In this document: one piece after another, positions 1 to 5,580 of the stretch
How the letters are laid out: every line of letters begins with the position of its first letter
Numbering within the stretch: the stretch's first letter is position 1
Origin: Caldifarciminota bacterium
Lineage (GTDB): Bacteria; Hydrothermota; Tepidihabitantia; SM23-42
Assembly: GCA_023128195.1 (NCBI GenBank)
Contig: JAGMEL010000264.1
Coordinates: 1 to 6,609, forward strand
Direction: 5' to 3'
DNA length: 6,609 nt
The notes under the pieces: generated by a model
What the model was told of the DNA's origin: nothing
The model's database searches: none
Seen by the model: only the letters and a program-made list of their open reading frames with translations
Translations under genes and position numbers: made by a program

Positions 1-5
1 TTATA

Positions 6-52
6 ATTGATGATTGTAGATTTCGGATTTCAGATTGATGATTGTAGATTTC
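6..52. repeat. 28-bp-period direct repeat in leader region
   Basis: The 19-base string attgatgattgtagatttc occurs at 6-24 and again, identical, at 34-52, giving a 28-base period. The intervening bases (ggatttcag) repeat parts of the same text. The stretch has no open frame and belongs to the gap before the first gene. It may be the end of a longer array lying left of the window. Confidence 0.75.
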
Positions 53-89
53 ATATGGTAAATTTACAGAATAGATGAAGGGAAAAATT

Positions 90-107
90 AATTTAAAATT
101 TTAAATT
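90..107. repeat. 18-bp perfect AT palindrome upstream of the EIIA gene
   Basis: AATTTAAAATTTTAAATT is its own reverse complement and lies 29 bases before the start codon at 137. It could be an operator. It contains only A and T and sits in low-complexity sequence, so chance is a serious alternative. I see no convincing -35/-10 pair around it; TACAAT at 108-113 is a possible -10 without a good -35. Confidence 0.35.
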
Positions 108-136
108 TACAATATGCAATTCCATAAGGGGGTGTA

Positions 137-595
137 ATGCTTTTAAAAATATCTGAGTTCCTAAAGCCCAAGGCAATCATGATGGAAATAAAATCCAGAG
201 AAAAGCTTGCGGCAATAAAGGAAATGGTCGATCATATAGTTGCAAATAAATTTGTTGAGGATCGTGAGAAATTTCTTAAGGCTTTAGGAAAGAGAGAAAA
301 TCTTGAATCTACAGGTATTGGGGATGGGATTGCTATTCCCCATGCCCTAACCAATGCGGTTAAAGATCTTGTTTTGGCATTTGCGCGTTCAAGCGAAGGA
401 GTTGATTTTTCCGCAATTGATGGAAAACCATCACATCTTATCTTTCTTATTGCCTCGTCCGAAGATAAAAAATCCGAATATATTATGTCGTTGGCTAAAC
501 TTTCAAGGTTATTGCGGAAACAGCAGGTGCGTGAGCAGTTGAAAAATGCAGATAGCCCCAAGGAAATTTTGGATATCATAAAGAAAAATGAATAA
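137..595 (+). CDS. PTS EIIA-type (fructose/nitrogen class) domain protein
   Basis: This 152-residue protein is a single PTS EIIA type-2 domain (PtsN/EIIA-Fru family). In that family a histidine accepts phosphate from HPr or NPr and passes it to a sugar permease or uses it for regulation. The signature is at residues 60-70: GIGDGIAIPHA, with the phospho-acceptor histidine at position 69. The length matches stand-alone EIIA-Ntr proteins. No EIIB, EIIC or HPr gene is visible, so a regulatory PtsN-like role is more likely than sugar transport, but this is inference. The start follows a good ribosome-binding site, AAGGGGGTG (126-134). The stop TAA shares one base with the next ATG (TAATG), indicating an operon with the exported protein at 595. 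It has no signal peptide, so it should be cytoplasmic. The family call is firm; the partner is unknown. Confidence 0.9.
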   Translation: MLLKISEFLKPKAIMMEIKSREKLAAIKEMVDHIVANKFVEDREKFLKALGKRENLESTGIGDGIAIPHALTNAVKDLVLAFARSSEGVDFSAIDGKPSHLIFLIASSEDKKSEYIMSLAKLSRLLRKQQVREQLKNADSPKEILDIIKKNE

Positions 596-1875
596 TGAAA
601 AGCGTAGGATGTAGAGTGTATTGCGCAAAACGTTTGTTAGCAACGGGTATGTTATTGTTAGTTCCTATATTCATCTTTGCCAATAAAATTCTTATTCCAA
701 TGGACGTAACGCAGATTGATCATTTAAAGGCATATGGGATAGCTTATCGTGCCCTTGTGATTGGGGTTAATGTAGAATGGTTATTGAATTACCGGAGTGG
801 TTCTTTCCTGATGGATTATGACAAAAGCATTGAGAAGGATTGTGCTATGAACAGTGTTTTATGGGAGGTTATAACACCGGATAAGATATTAGCTATTTAC
901 CAAACAATCGAAGCGAACAACATGGAGACGATTTTCCTTGAAAAGGCACCAAAAATCGTTGTCTATATCCCTGGAAATTTTGAACCATGGGACGACGCGG
1001 TGACACTTGCATTAGAATATGCGAAAATCCCTTATGATCAGGTATGGGATGAGGATGTCCTGAAAGGAAATTTAATGAAGTATGACTGGCTTCATCTCCA
1101 TCATGAGGATTTCACTGGGCAATATGGGAAATTTTATGCCAGTTACAGGAATACAGATTGGTACAAAGAAGAGGTAAGGACAAACGAAGAAATGGCAAAA
1201 AGATTGGGATTTAATAAGGTTTCAAAAATGAAATGGGCTGTAGCACTGGTAATAAAAAATTATATAGAAAAAGGTGGATTCCTGTTTTCAATGTGTTCTG
1301 CCTGTGATACATATGACGTTGGATTTGCTGCACATAATACTGATATATGCCATAGTGTCTATGATGGTGACCCATATGATGCGAATGCCAATAGCAAATT
1401 AGATTTTTCTCAGTGTTTGGCATTTGAAAATTTTCAGGTGATACTCAACCCGTTTCAATATGAACATTCAACAATCGATGTGACGCTCGAGGCGGTAGCG
1501 CGTGGTCCAAAAACTTATTTTTCTCTGTTTGATTTTTCAGCGAAGTTCGACCCAGTACCCTGTATGCTTGTTCAGAACCATACTGCATTGGTAAAGGAGT
1601 ATTTGGGGCAATGCTCAGGTTTTAGAAGAAATACGATCAAACCATCGGTTTTGATTTTAGCAGAGGTAAGCGGAACCGAAGAGGTTAAATACCTGCATGG
1701 TAATTTAGGAAAAGGGACATTTACTTACCTTGCCGGACATGACCCCGAGGACTATCAACATTTTGTTGGTGATCCACCGACTGAGTTGAAATATCATAAA
1801 AATTCCCCCGGGTATCGGTTGATTCTTAACAATGTTCTTTTTCCTGCTGCAAGGAAAAAGGAGCAAAAAACATAA
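595..1875 (+). CDS. exported conserved protein of the family labelled 'asparagine synthetase B' (function unknown)
   Basis: The 426-residue product begins with a basic stretch and a hydrophobic segment (about residues 18-29, ending FIFA before NKILIP), a likely signal peptide. The mature part matches, from memory, a conserved family of about 420 residues common in Bacteroidota and annotated 'asparagine synthetase B'. It shows none of that enzyme's hallmarks: no N-terminal catalytic Cys-2 and no recognisable ATP-pyrophosphatase motif. Strongly patterned blocks are DHLKAYGIAYRAL (42-54), WLHLHHEDFTGQYGKFYASY (165-184), GGFLFSMCSACDTYD (227-241), GHDPEDYQHFVGDPPT (381-396) and the C-terminal LNNVLFPAA (411-419). 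GGFLFSMCSA resembles the loop carrying the nucleophile in glutamine-amidotransferase/ThuA-like folds, a guess from pattern only. The His/Asp/Glu-rich blocks suggest a metal or carbohydrate site. The reading frame is full length and overlaps both neighbours. The first dozen codons resemble intergenic repeat text, so translation might start later, for example at Met19. I cannot assign a reaction. Confidence 0.85.
   Translation: MKSVGCRVYCAKRLLATGMLLLVPIFIFANKILIPMDVTQIDHLKAYGIAYRALVIGVNVEWLLNYRSGSFLMDYDKSIEKDCAMNSVLWEVITPDKILAIYQTIEANNMETIFLEKAPKIVVYIPGNFEPWDDAVTLALEYAKIPYDQVWDEDVLKGNLMKYDWLHLHHEDFTGQYGKFYASYRNTDWYKEEVRTNEEMAKRLGFNKVSKMKWAVALVIKNYIEKGGFLFSMCSACDTYDVGFAAHNTDICHSVYDGDPYDANANSKLDFSQCLAFENFQVILNPFQYEHSTIDVTLEAVARGPKTYFSLFDFSAKFDPVPCMLVQNHTALVKEYLGQCSGFRRNTIKPSVLILAEVSGTEEVKYLHGNLGKGTFTYLAGHDPEDYQHFVGDPPTELKYHKNSPGYRLILNNVLFPAARKKEQKT
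1858..1863 (+). promoter_or_regulatory. Shine-Dalgarno that selects the ATA start of the DUF177 gene
   Basis: AAGGAG lies inside the last codons of the upstream gene (within its Lys-Lys-Glu codons) and is followed by an 8-base spacer to ATA at 1872. No ATG, GTG or TTG lies at a suitable distance in any frame. The site is therefore the main evidence for initiation at the non-canonical codon. Confidence 0.6.
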
Positions 1876-2429
1876 CCACCTCTAAATTTATAATTCCTGT
1901 AACAGAATTAGAAGGAGAAACATTTTTTGAATTTAATGAATTAGAGCCCGCCGAACTTAAATTAGAAATCGATGTTGTCAGAAAATTTAAGCAGGTTGAT
2001 GCAAGAATAAAAATTTGTAGTTCTGCAATTGGATTAAATGCAGATTTCAATGTACACTTCATTGCTGATTTAATATGTGCTCGCTGTTTAGATACATTTT
2101 CCAAAGAGTTTAAAGCGCGGTTACATTTCGAGTATATTGAAGGTAGAGATCCTCATGCAAATGTTGAAAAGGTAAATCTGGCAACAACAGACGTCGATAG
2201 AATTTACTACACTGGTTCACGTATTGATTTAAGTATTGGAATACGAGAGGCAATTGTGCTCTCTGTTCCTATAGCACAATTATGTAAGGATAATTGTCGT
2301 GGTTTGTGTCCGGTCTGTGGTAAAAATAAGAATAAAGAAAAATGCGACTGTAAAATTGAAAAAGTAGGTCTTTTTATACCAATTCCTAAGAAGAAAAAAG
2401 GTAAAACAAAAAGGGCTAAGAAAAAATGA
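1872..2429 (+). CDS. DUF177/YceD-family cysteine-rich protein with non-canonical (ATA) start
   Basis: The frame is open from 1830 to the TGA at 2427-2429 but has no ATG, GTG or TTG codon before the conserved domain. Starting at ATA 1872 gives 185 residues beginning TTSKFIIPVTELEGE after the initiator, which is how DUF177 proteins typically begin. The family is recognised by CARC (C69, C72) in the middle and by CKDNCRGLCPVCG with a final CDC near the end (C138, C142, C146, C149, C158, C160). The family (E. coli YceD, plant DUF177) is linked to 23S rRNA accumulation and usually sits beside rpmF (L32); here dacB follows instead. The protein ends in a very basic tail, KKKKGKTKRAKKK. Overlaps are four bases upstream (ATAA) and four downstream (ATGA). 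Alternative starts are ATT at 1893, or an ATG lost to a sequencing error. The family call is strong; the start is less certain. Confidence 0.85.
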   Translation: MTTSKFIIPVTELEGETFFEFNELEPAELKLEIDVVRKFKQVDARIKICSSAIGLNADFNVHFIADLICARCLDTFSKEFKARLHFEYIEGRDPHANVEKVNLATTDVDRIYYTGSRIDLSIGIREAIVLSVPIAQLCKDNCRGLCPVCGKNKNKEKCDCKIEKVGLFIPIPKKKKGKTKRAKKK

Positions 2430-3859
2430 TTGTTCTTTTGTTCGTTTCGATACTTTCTATTGACAGTATTTTAACACCGCCAGAACTCAGTAATGCGCAA
2501 TATGGTATTTGTGTTTTAGACCTCAGCAATGATCGCGTAGTGTATGTACGAAATAGTCAGAAGCTGCTCGTTCCGGCATCTAATATGAAGATTATTACAA
2601 CAGGTGCAAGTTTATGTTTTCTTGGCCCGGAATATCGTTTTAAGACCATGCTTGCGATCAACGGCAAGATAAAAAAGAATAAACTACACGGTGATATTAT
2701 AATTACCGGGGGCGGCGATCCCACATTCAGCCTGGAGAATCTGGAACAGTTTGTTTTAACTATTAAAAAACACAAGATCAAAGAAATTACCGGTAATATT
2801 ATCTTAGATGACAGTTATTTTACGGACATTAGTTTAAATGGTAATTCATTTACATTTGAGAGACTGCCGATAGGATGGGCATGGCATTATCTGGATGCAC
2901 GTTATGCACCGGAGATTTCGGCGCTTTCAATGAATAAGAATTGTGTCAACGTAAAGATGAAATCGACTAAACCTGGGGATTATGCAGACGTTACAATCGA
3001 GCCTGAAACAGATTATGTCCGATTGATCAATAACATGATAACCAAGCAAGGCGAAGATAGTATTATTATTTTGCGCAGGCCAGAAGCGAATGTAATTTAT
3101 GTTGATGGTGGAATTGGTGAGAATCATAAAAAAGATATTGAGGTTACAGTAAAAGATCCTGCGATGTTTATGGGACAATACTTTAAAGAAAGATTGTTAT
3201 ATACAAATATAAAACTTCATGGTAATGTCTTAAAGAAGAGTGATACAAAATTTTCTACAACAGATAGCTCAAATGCTGGAATTATTATTGATTCAGTAAT
3301 ATCCGTATCTCTCATTGAGATTTTAAAGGAAACTAATATTGAGAGTGTGAATCTTTACGCTGAGATATTGGTTAAAACCCTCGGTGCCCGTTACTATGAA
3401 GAAGGTAGTTTTAGAGCAGGCATACGAGTGTTGAAGAGATTTCTGAGAATGTGTGGTGTAGATACCAATGCAGTATCATTATGGGATGGTTCTGGATTAT
3501 CGAGGCATAATCTGGTCTCGCCTTATCAATTAGCCCTTGTTTTGCGTTTTATGTACCGCAGCAAATTTTCTGGAACATTTTACGAACTATTACCAAAAGC
3601 TGGTGTAGGAACATTGGAATACAGATTCAATGATTTTGAAGGTATCATGCGTGCCAAGACAGGATCATTACATGCGGTCACTTGTCTTTCTGGATATTTA
3701 TGTATTGATGAGACTGATTACTGTTTTTCAATGATGTTCAACAACTTCACGTGCAAAAGAAAAAGAATAGAACAAATACAGGAGCAGATAATTCGGGTAA
3801 TAGAAGGACAGCTAAGCACAAAAAATAATGTCAAATTACTAATGATAAATGTCAAATGA
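2426..3859 (+). CDS. dacB: D-alanyl-D-alanine carboxypeptidase/endopeptidase, PBP4 class (peptidase S13)
   Basis: This 477-residue protein is a class C low-molecular-weight penicillin-binding protein. In the envelope, such enzymes remove the terminal D-Ala from peptidoglycan stem peptides or cut D-Ala-mDAP crosslinks. All three catalytic motifs are present in order: SxxK as SNMK (S52 nucleophile, K55) in LVPASNMK, SxN as SVN (307-309) followed by LYAE, and KTG at 411-413 in MRAKTGSL. The roughly 250-residue interval between the first two motifs is the insertion region usual for PBP4. The N-terminus, MIVLLFVSILSIDS, is a short hydrophobic export signal without the usual positive charges. The ATG overlaps the DUF177 stop as ATGA, and there is only a weak ribosome-binding site (aaaaaggg at 2407-2414), so translational coupling is likely. 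The last dozen residues (NNVKLLMINVK) are encoded by an intergenic-type repeat and are probably not part of the fold. Confidence 0.93.
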   Translation: MIVLLFVSILSIDSILTPPELSNAQYGICVLDLSNDRVVYVRNSQKLLVPASNMKIITTGASLCFLGPEYRFKTMLAINGKIKKNKLHGDIIITGGGDPTFSLENLEQFVLTIKKHKIKEITGNIILDDSYFTDISLNGNSFTFERLPIGWAWHYLDARYAPEISALSMNKNCVNVKMKSTKPGDYADVTIEPETDYVRLINNMITKQGEDSIIILRRPEANVIYVDGGIGENHKKDIEVTVKDPAMFMGQYFKERLLYTNIKLHGNVLKKSDTKFSTTDSSNAGIIIDSVISVSLIEILKETNIESVNLYAEILVKTLGARYYEEGSFRAGIRVLKRFLRMCGVDTNAVSLWDGSGLSRHNLVSPYQLALVLRFMYRSKFSGTFYELLPKAGVGTLEYRFNDFEGIMRAKTGSLHAVTCLSGYLCIDETDYCFSMMFNNFTCKRKRIEQIQEQIIRVIEGQLSTKNNVKLLMINVK

Positions 3860-3882
3860 ATTCTAAATGCTTAATGTCAAAA
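3827..3882. repeat. AATGTCAAAT dispersed direct repeats across the dacB 3' end
   Basis: AATGTCAAAT occurs at 3827-3836 and 3848-3857, and AATGTCAAAA at 3873-3882, separated by related text (taatga, taaatgc). The first two copies lie within the dacB reading frame and supply its last codons and stop. The repeat seems to have replaced or extended the native end of the gene. Confidence 0.6.
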
Positions 3883-3909
3883 TATCAAAAGAAGGATTTT
3901 GAAAAATTT

Positions 3910-3941
3910 TTTAGGTATTTAGGAATTTAGGTGTTTAGGTA
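3910..3941. repeat. 8-bp tandem repeat TTTAGGNN, four units
   Basis: Four consecutive octamers read tttaggta, tttaggaa, tttaggtg and tttaggta, followed by a partial unit ttt. They fill most of the gap between dacB and the small membrane-protein gene. The unit differs in length and text from the heptamers at 5045-5340, so this is a separate repeat type. Confidence 0.75.
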
Positions 3942-3961
3942 TTTGATTTATTTAGAGATCT

Positions 3962-4102
3962 ATGATAAAACGAAGATATAATTTTAAGGAAGGTCGTCTC
4001 ATTCCCAGAAAAAAACACAGTAAGCCATTTCGTTTTGTTGGTCTAGGTGTTATTATAATGGCAGTCATTATATTTATTCTTTATAAATTGATGGTGAAAT
4101 AA
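3962..4102 (+). CDS. small single-span membrane protein, 46 aa, hypothetical
   Basis: An ATG frame encodes 46 residues: a basic N-terminal part rich in Lys and Arg (residues 2-24, such as IKRRYNFK and PRKKHSK), one hydrophobic helix (about 26-44, VGLGVIIMAVIIFILYKLM), and a short basic end. The charge pattern predicts the N-terminus in the cytoplasm and one membrane span. The stop lies nine bases before the dipeptidase ATG on the same strand, so the two are probably cotranscribed. The ribosome-binding site is weak (agag at 3954-3957). I do not recognise a family. The clean basic-then-hydrophobic layout makes a real gene more likely than a chance frame. Confidence 0.6.
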   Translation: MIKRRYNFKEGRLIPRKKHSKPFRFVGLGVIIMAVIIFILYKLMVK

Positions 4103-4111
4103 GACGACGGA

Positions 4112-4999
4112 ATGGCTAATGTTTTTGACCTTCATTGTGATACGCCACATAATATAGATAAGAAGAAGTTTAATCATATAATACCCGAGAAATTATATGA
4201 GCAAAACTATTTCGGAGCAGTATTCGCGCACTTCATAGTCCCAAAAGCAAAATATCCATTTGTTGATGCAGTTAGATTGGTTTCAACAACAATGGCTTAT
4301 GTGAATAAGAAGAAAAAAATGCAAATTGTCGATTCTTACAGAAAGCTTGATAAAAAAAAGGTTAATATAATATTGGGGGTTGAGGGTGGACATATCTTTG
4401 ATAATACATTTAAACAGATTGAGGCTCTTTATGATTTAGGAGTGAGGGTATTTACCTTAACCTGGAACAATTCAAATAAACTTGCCCATTCTGCCCTGGA
4501 GGCAGATAAAAAGGGTATTACAAAAAAGGGCAAGGAGTTTTTTAAGGAATTGAAGAATTATAATATAATAATAGATCTTTCCCATGCTTCTACAAAGACT
4601 GTGCTTGATGTTTGCGAGGTCTGTGAGAATCAGATTATTGCATCACATTCCTGTGTCAGGGTATTAAATCCATCATTTTTGAGAAATATTGATGATAGAG
4701 CAATAAAAGCAATTGCTGAAAAAGAAGGGGTAGTTGGAATTAATTTCTCACAGTATCATCTGGGTGGACATAGTGTTATTGACCATCTTGATTATCTTAA
4801 AGACAATTTTGGTATAGATGTACCGGCAATAGGCAGTGATTTTGATGGTATTAATGATGCGGTGATTAAAAATCCATCAGGTGTAAAGGATTTGGAAAAA
4901 GAATTATTGAAAAAGGGCTATAAAAAGTCAGACGTAGAAAAAATATTCAGCGGGAATTTTATGAGAATACTGAAAAAGAGCGTAATGCGTAGAGAGTGA
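4112..4999 (+). CDS. membrane dipeptidase family (peptidase M19, renal dipeptidase-like)
   Basis: This 295-residue protein is a zinc-dependent dipeptidase of the M19 family (COG2355), a TIM-barrel amidohydrolase that splits dipeptides, often with a D-residue at the C-terminal side. The metal ligands are all visible: HxD as H8 and D10 in DLHCDTP, the bridging E91 in LGVEGG, H158 in DLSHAS and H179 in ASHS. The catalytic/substrate-side acid is in GSDFDG (241-246). FLRNIDDRAIKAIAEKEGVV (189-208) matches the usual segment after the second histidine. No signal peptide or lipobox is present, so this form should be cytoplasmic. It is at the short end of the family. With dacB just upstream, recycling of wall-derived dipeptides is a plausible role, though inferred. 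The last residues (KKSVMRRE) come from codons resembling the adjoining repeat text (agcgtaatgcgtagagag), so the native C-terminus may have been altered. Confidence 0.92.
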   Translation: MANVFDLHCDTPHNIDKKKFNHIIPEKLYEQNYFGAVFAHFIVPKAKYPFVDAVRLVSTTMAYVNKKKKMQIVDSYRKLDKKKVNIILGVEGGHIFDNTFKQIEALYDLGVRVFTLTWNNSNKLAHSALEADKKGITKKGKEFFKELKNYNIIIDLSHASTKTVLDVCEVCENQIIASHSCVRVLNPSFLRNIDDRAIKAIAEKEGVVGINFSQYHLGGHSVIDHLDYLKDNFGIDVPAIGSDFDGINDAVIKNPSGVKDLEKELLKKGYKKSDVEKIFSGNFMRILKKSVMRRE

Positions 5000-5044
5000 A
5001 GCGTAGGGTGGAGGAAGTGCCCCGAGTCAGAATAGAAAAGCGGG

Positions 5045-5065
5045 CAGGAAGTAAGAAGCAAGATC
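5045..5065. repeat. heptamer repeat, upstream block of three units
   Basis: Three consecutive 7-base units (caggaag, taagaag, caagatc) have the same consensus as the large array that starts at 5124. They are separated from it by the 58-bp segment at 5066-5123. Upstream sequence (5000-5044) is not in register and includes repeat-like text such as gcgtagggtggagg. Confidence 0.8.
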
Positions 5066-5123
5066 TCCCGCTCTACGGGATCCTCGATTTTCTTATATAA
5101 AGAATTAATATGATAAATCGGGA
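5066..5123. repeat. 58-bp segment with inverted-repeat ends interrupting the heptamer array
   Basis: The segment begins TCCCG and ends CGGGA, a perfect 5-bp inverted repeat, and sits exactly between two heptamers. It contains a short hairpin (TCCCG-CTCTA-CGGGA, 5066-5080). A second pairing is possible between TCCTCGATTT (5081-5090) and AAATCGGGA (5115-5123) with one bulged T. The hairpin is followed by gattttctt (5086-5094), so it could also act as a weak terminator for the dipeptidase transcript. It has no coding capacity. It may be a miniature inserted element or a repeat-associated palindrome. Confidence 0.55.
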
Positions 5124-5340
5124 CAAGAAGTAAGAAGTAAGATCCAAGAAGTAAGAAGTAAGAAGTAAGAAGTAAGAAGCAAGAATCAAGAAGTAAGAAG
5201 CAGGAAGTAAGAAGCAAGAAGCAAGAAGTAAGAAGCAGGAAGTAAGAAGTAAGAAGCAAGAAGCAAGAAGTAAGATCCAAGAAGTAAGAAGTAAGAAGCA
5301 AGAAGCAAGAAGTAAGAAGTAAGATCCAAGAAGTAAGAAT
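5124..5340. repeat. heptamer tandem array, 31 units (consensus YAAGAAG)
   Basis: From 5124 to 5340 the sequence divides into 31 units of exactly 7 bases with no insertion or deletion. Most are taagaag or caagaag; variants are taagatc (units 3, 22, 29), caggaag (12, 17) and terminal -aat (9, 31). It is an intergenic minisatellite between convergent units (dipeptidase on +, tRNA-Ala on -). Heptameric arrays called STRRs are known in heterocystous cyanobacteria, but nothing else here suggests that group. A long minus-strand open frame (Leu/Thr/Ser/Phe-rich) is a by-product of the repeat and is not called as a gene. Confidence 0.95.
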
Positions 5341-5350
5341 TTTATGGGGA

Positions 5351-5400
5351 ATTTGGATTTAAATATTTGATATTATTTGGAATTTGGTGCTTGGGATTTG
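5351..5400. repeat. degenerate ATTTGGA-type repetitive text
   Basis: Recurring pieces atttgga, atttgat, atttgga, atttggt and gggatttg follow the heptamer array directly. Unit length is irregular, so this is a decayed simple repeat. It has no open frame or clear signal. Together with 5000-5340 it completes the roughly 425-base stretch without a gene. Confidence 0.45.
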
Positions 5401-5405
5401 TTTTA

Positions 5406-5424
5406 TTCCTCGCCTTGCGAGGAA
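5406..5424 (-). other. 8-bp stem-loop just downstream of tRNA-Ala
   Basis: TTCCTCGC pairs perfectly with GCGAGGAA around a 3-base loop. On the minus strand it begins two bases after the tRNA discriminator base. A role in ending or trimming the tRNA transcript is suggested by position. The bases that follow in that direction (taaaac) are not a U-tract, so it is not a standard intrinsic terminator. Confidence 0.45.
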
Positions 5425-5425
5425 A

Positions 5426-5498
5426 TGGAGGTGAGCGGACTCGAACCGCTGACCTGTGCGTTGCAAACGCACTGCTCTCCCAACTGAGCTACACCCCC
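5426..5498 (-). tRNA. tRNA-Ala (anticodon TGC)
   Basis: The reverse complement folds into a complete 73-base cloverleaf: acceptor GGGGGTG/CACCTCC, D-stem GCTC/GAGC, anticodon stem GTGCG/CGCAC around loop TTTGCAA, variable AGGTC, and T-arm AGCGG-TTCGAGT-CCGCT. The anticodon TGC (5463-5465) reads alanine codons. The acceptor has the G3:U70 wobble pair, the main identity element of alanine tRNA. The discriminator base is A at 5426. CCA is not encoded (the next bases are TTT), so it must be added by CCA-adding enzyme. It lies 82 bases downstream of the beta-barrel gene in the same direction. No clear promoter of its own is visible, so cotranscription is possible. Confidence 0.98.
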
Positions 5499-5580
5499 TG
5501 TTTTATATGGTTATTGGGTTAGGGGTAAGAAGGTGGAAATTATGTATCCCGCATCCAAACCCATGCCCATGGACTATCTT

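Noticed and set aside
126..136. Ten-base identity (agggggtgta) between the EIIA leader and the 5' end of tRNA-Ala, as a possible tRNA fragment or attachment site
   Set aside because: The match is short and stops at once. It is explained by the G-rich Shine-Dalgarno sequence; no flanking inverted repeats or integrase support it.
1826..2104. 92-codon minus-strand open frame
   Set aside because: It lies opposite the DUF177 gene, whose plus-strand frame carries clear family motifs; the minus translation shows none.
5064..5094. Standard rho-independent terminator after the dipeptidase gene
   Set aside because: The hairpin has only a 5-bp stem and the T-rich stretch starts several bases later. 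It is better described as part of the 58-bp segment, with termination only a possibility.
4918..5301. 127-codon minus-strand open frame rich in Leu, Thr, Ser, Phe and Tyr
   Set aside because: It is generated by reading the 7-base repeat on the other strand. It also overlaps the dipeptidase end and lacks any ribosome-binding site or domain.
5045..5340. Possible CRISPR array
   Set aside because: Units are contiguous 7-mers without spacers, unlike the 23-50 base repeats separated by unique spacers in CRISPR; no cas gene is present.
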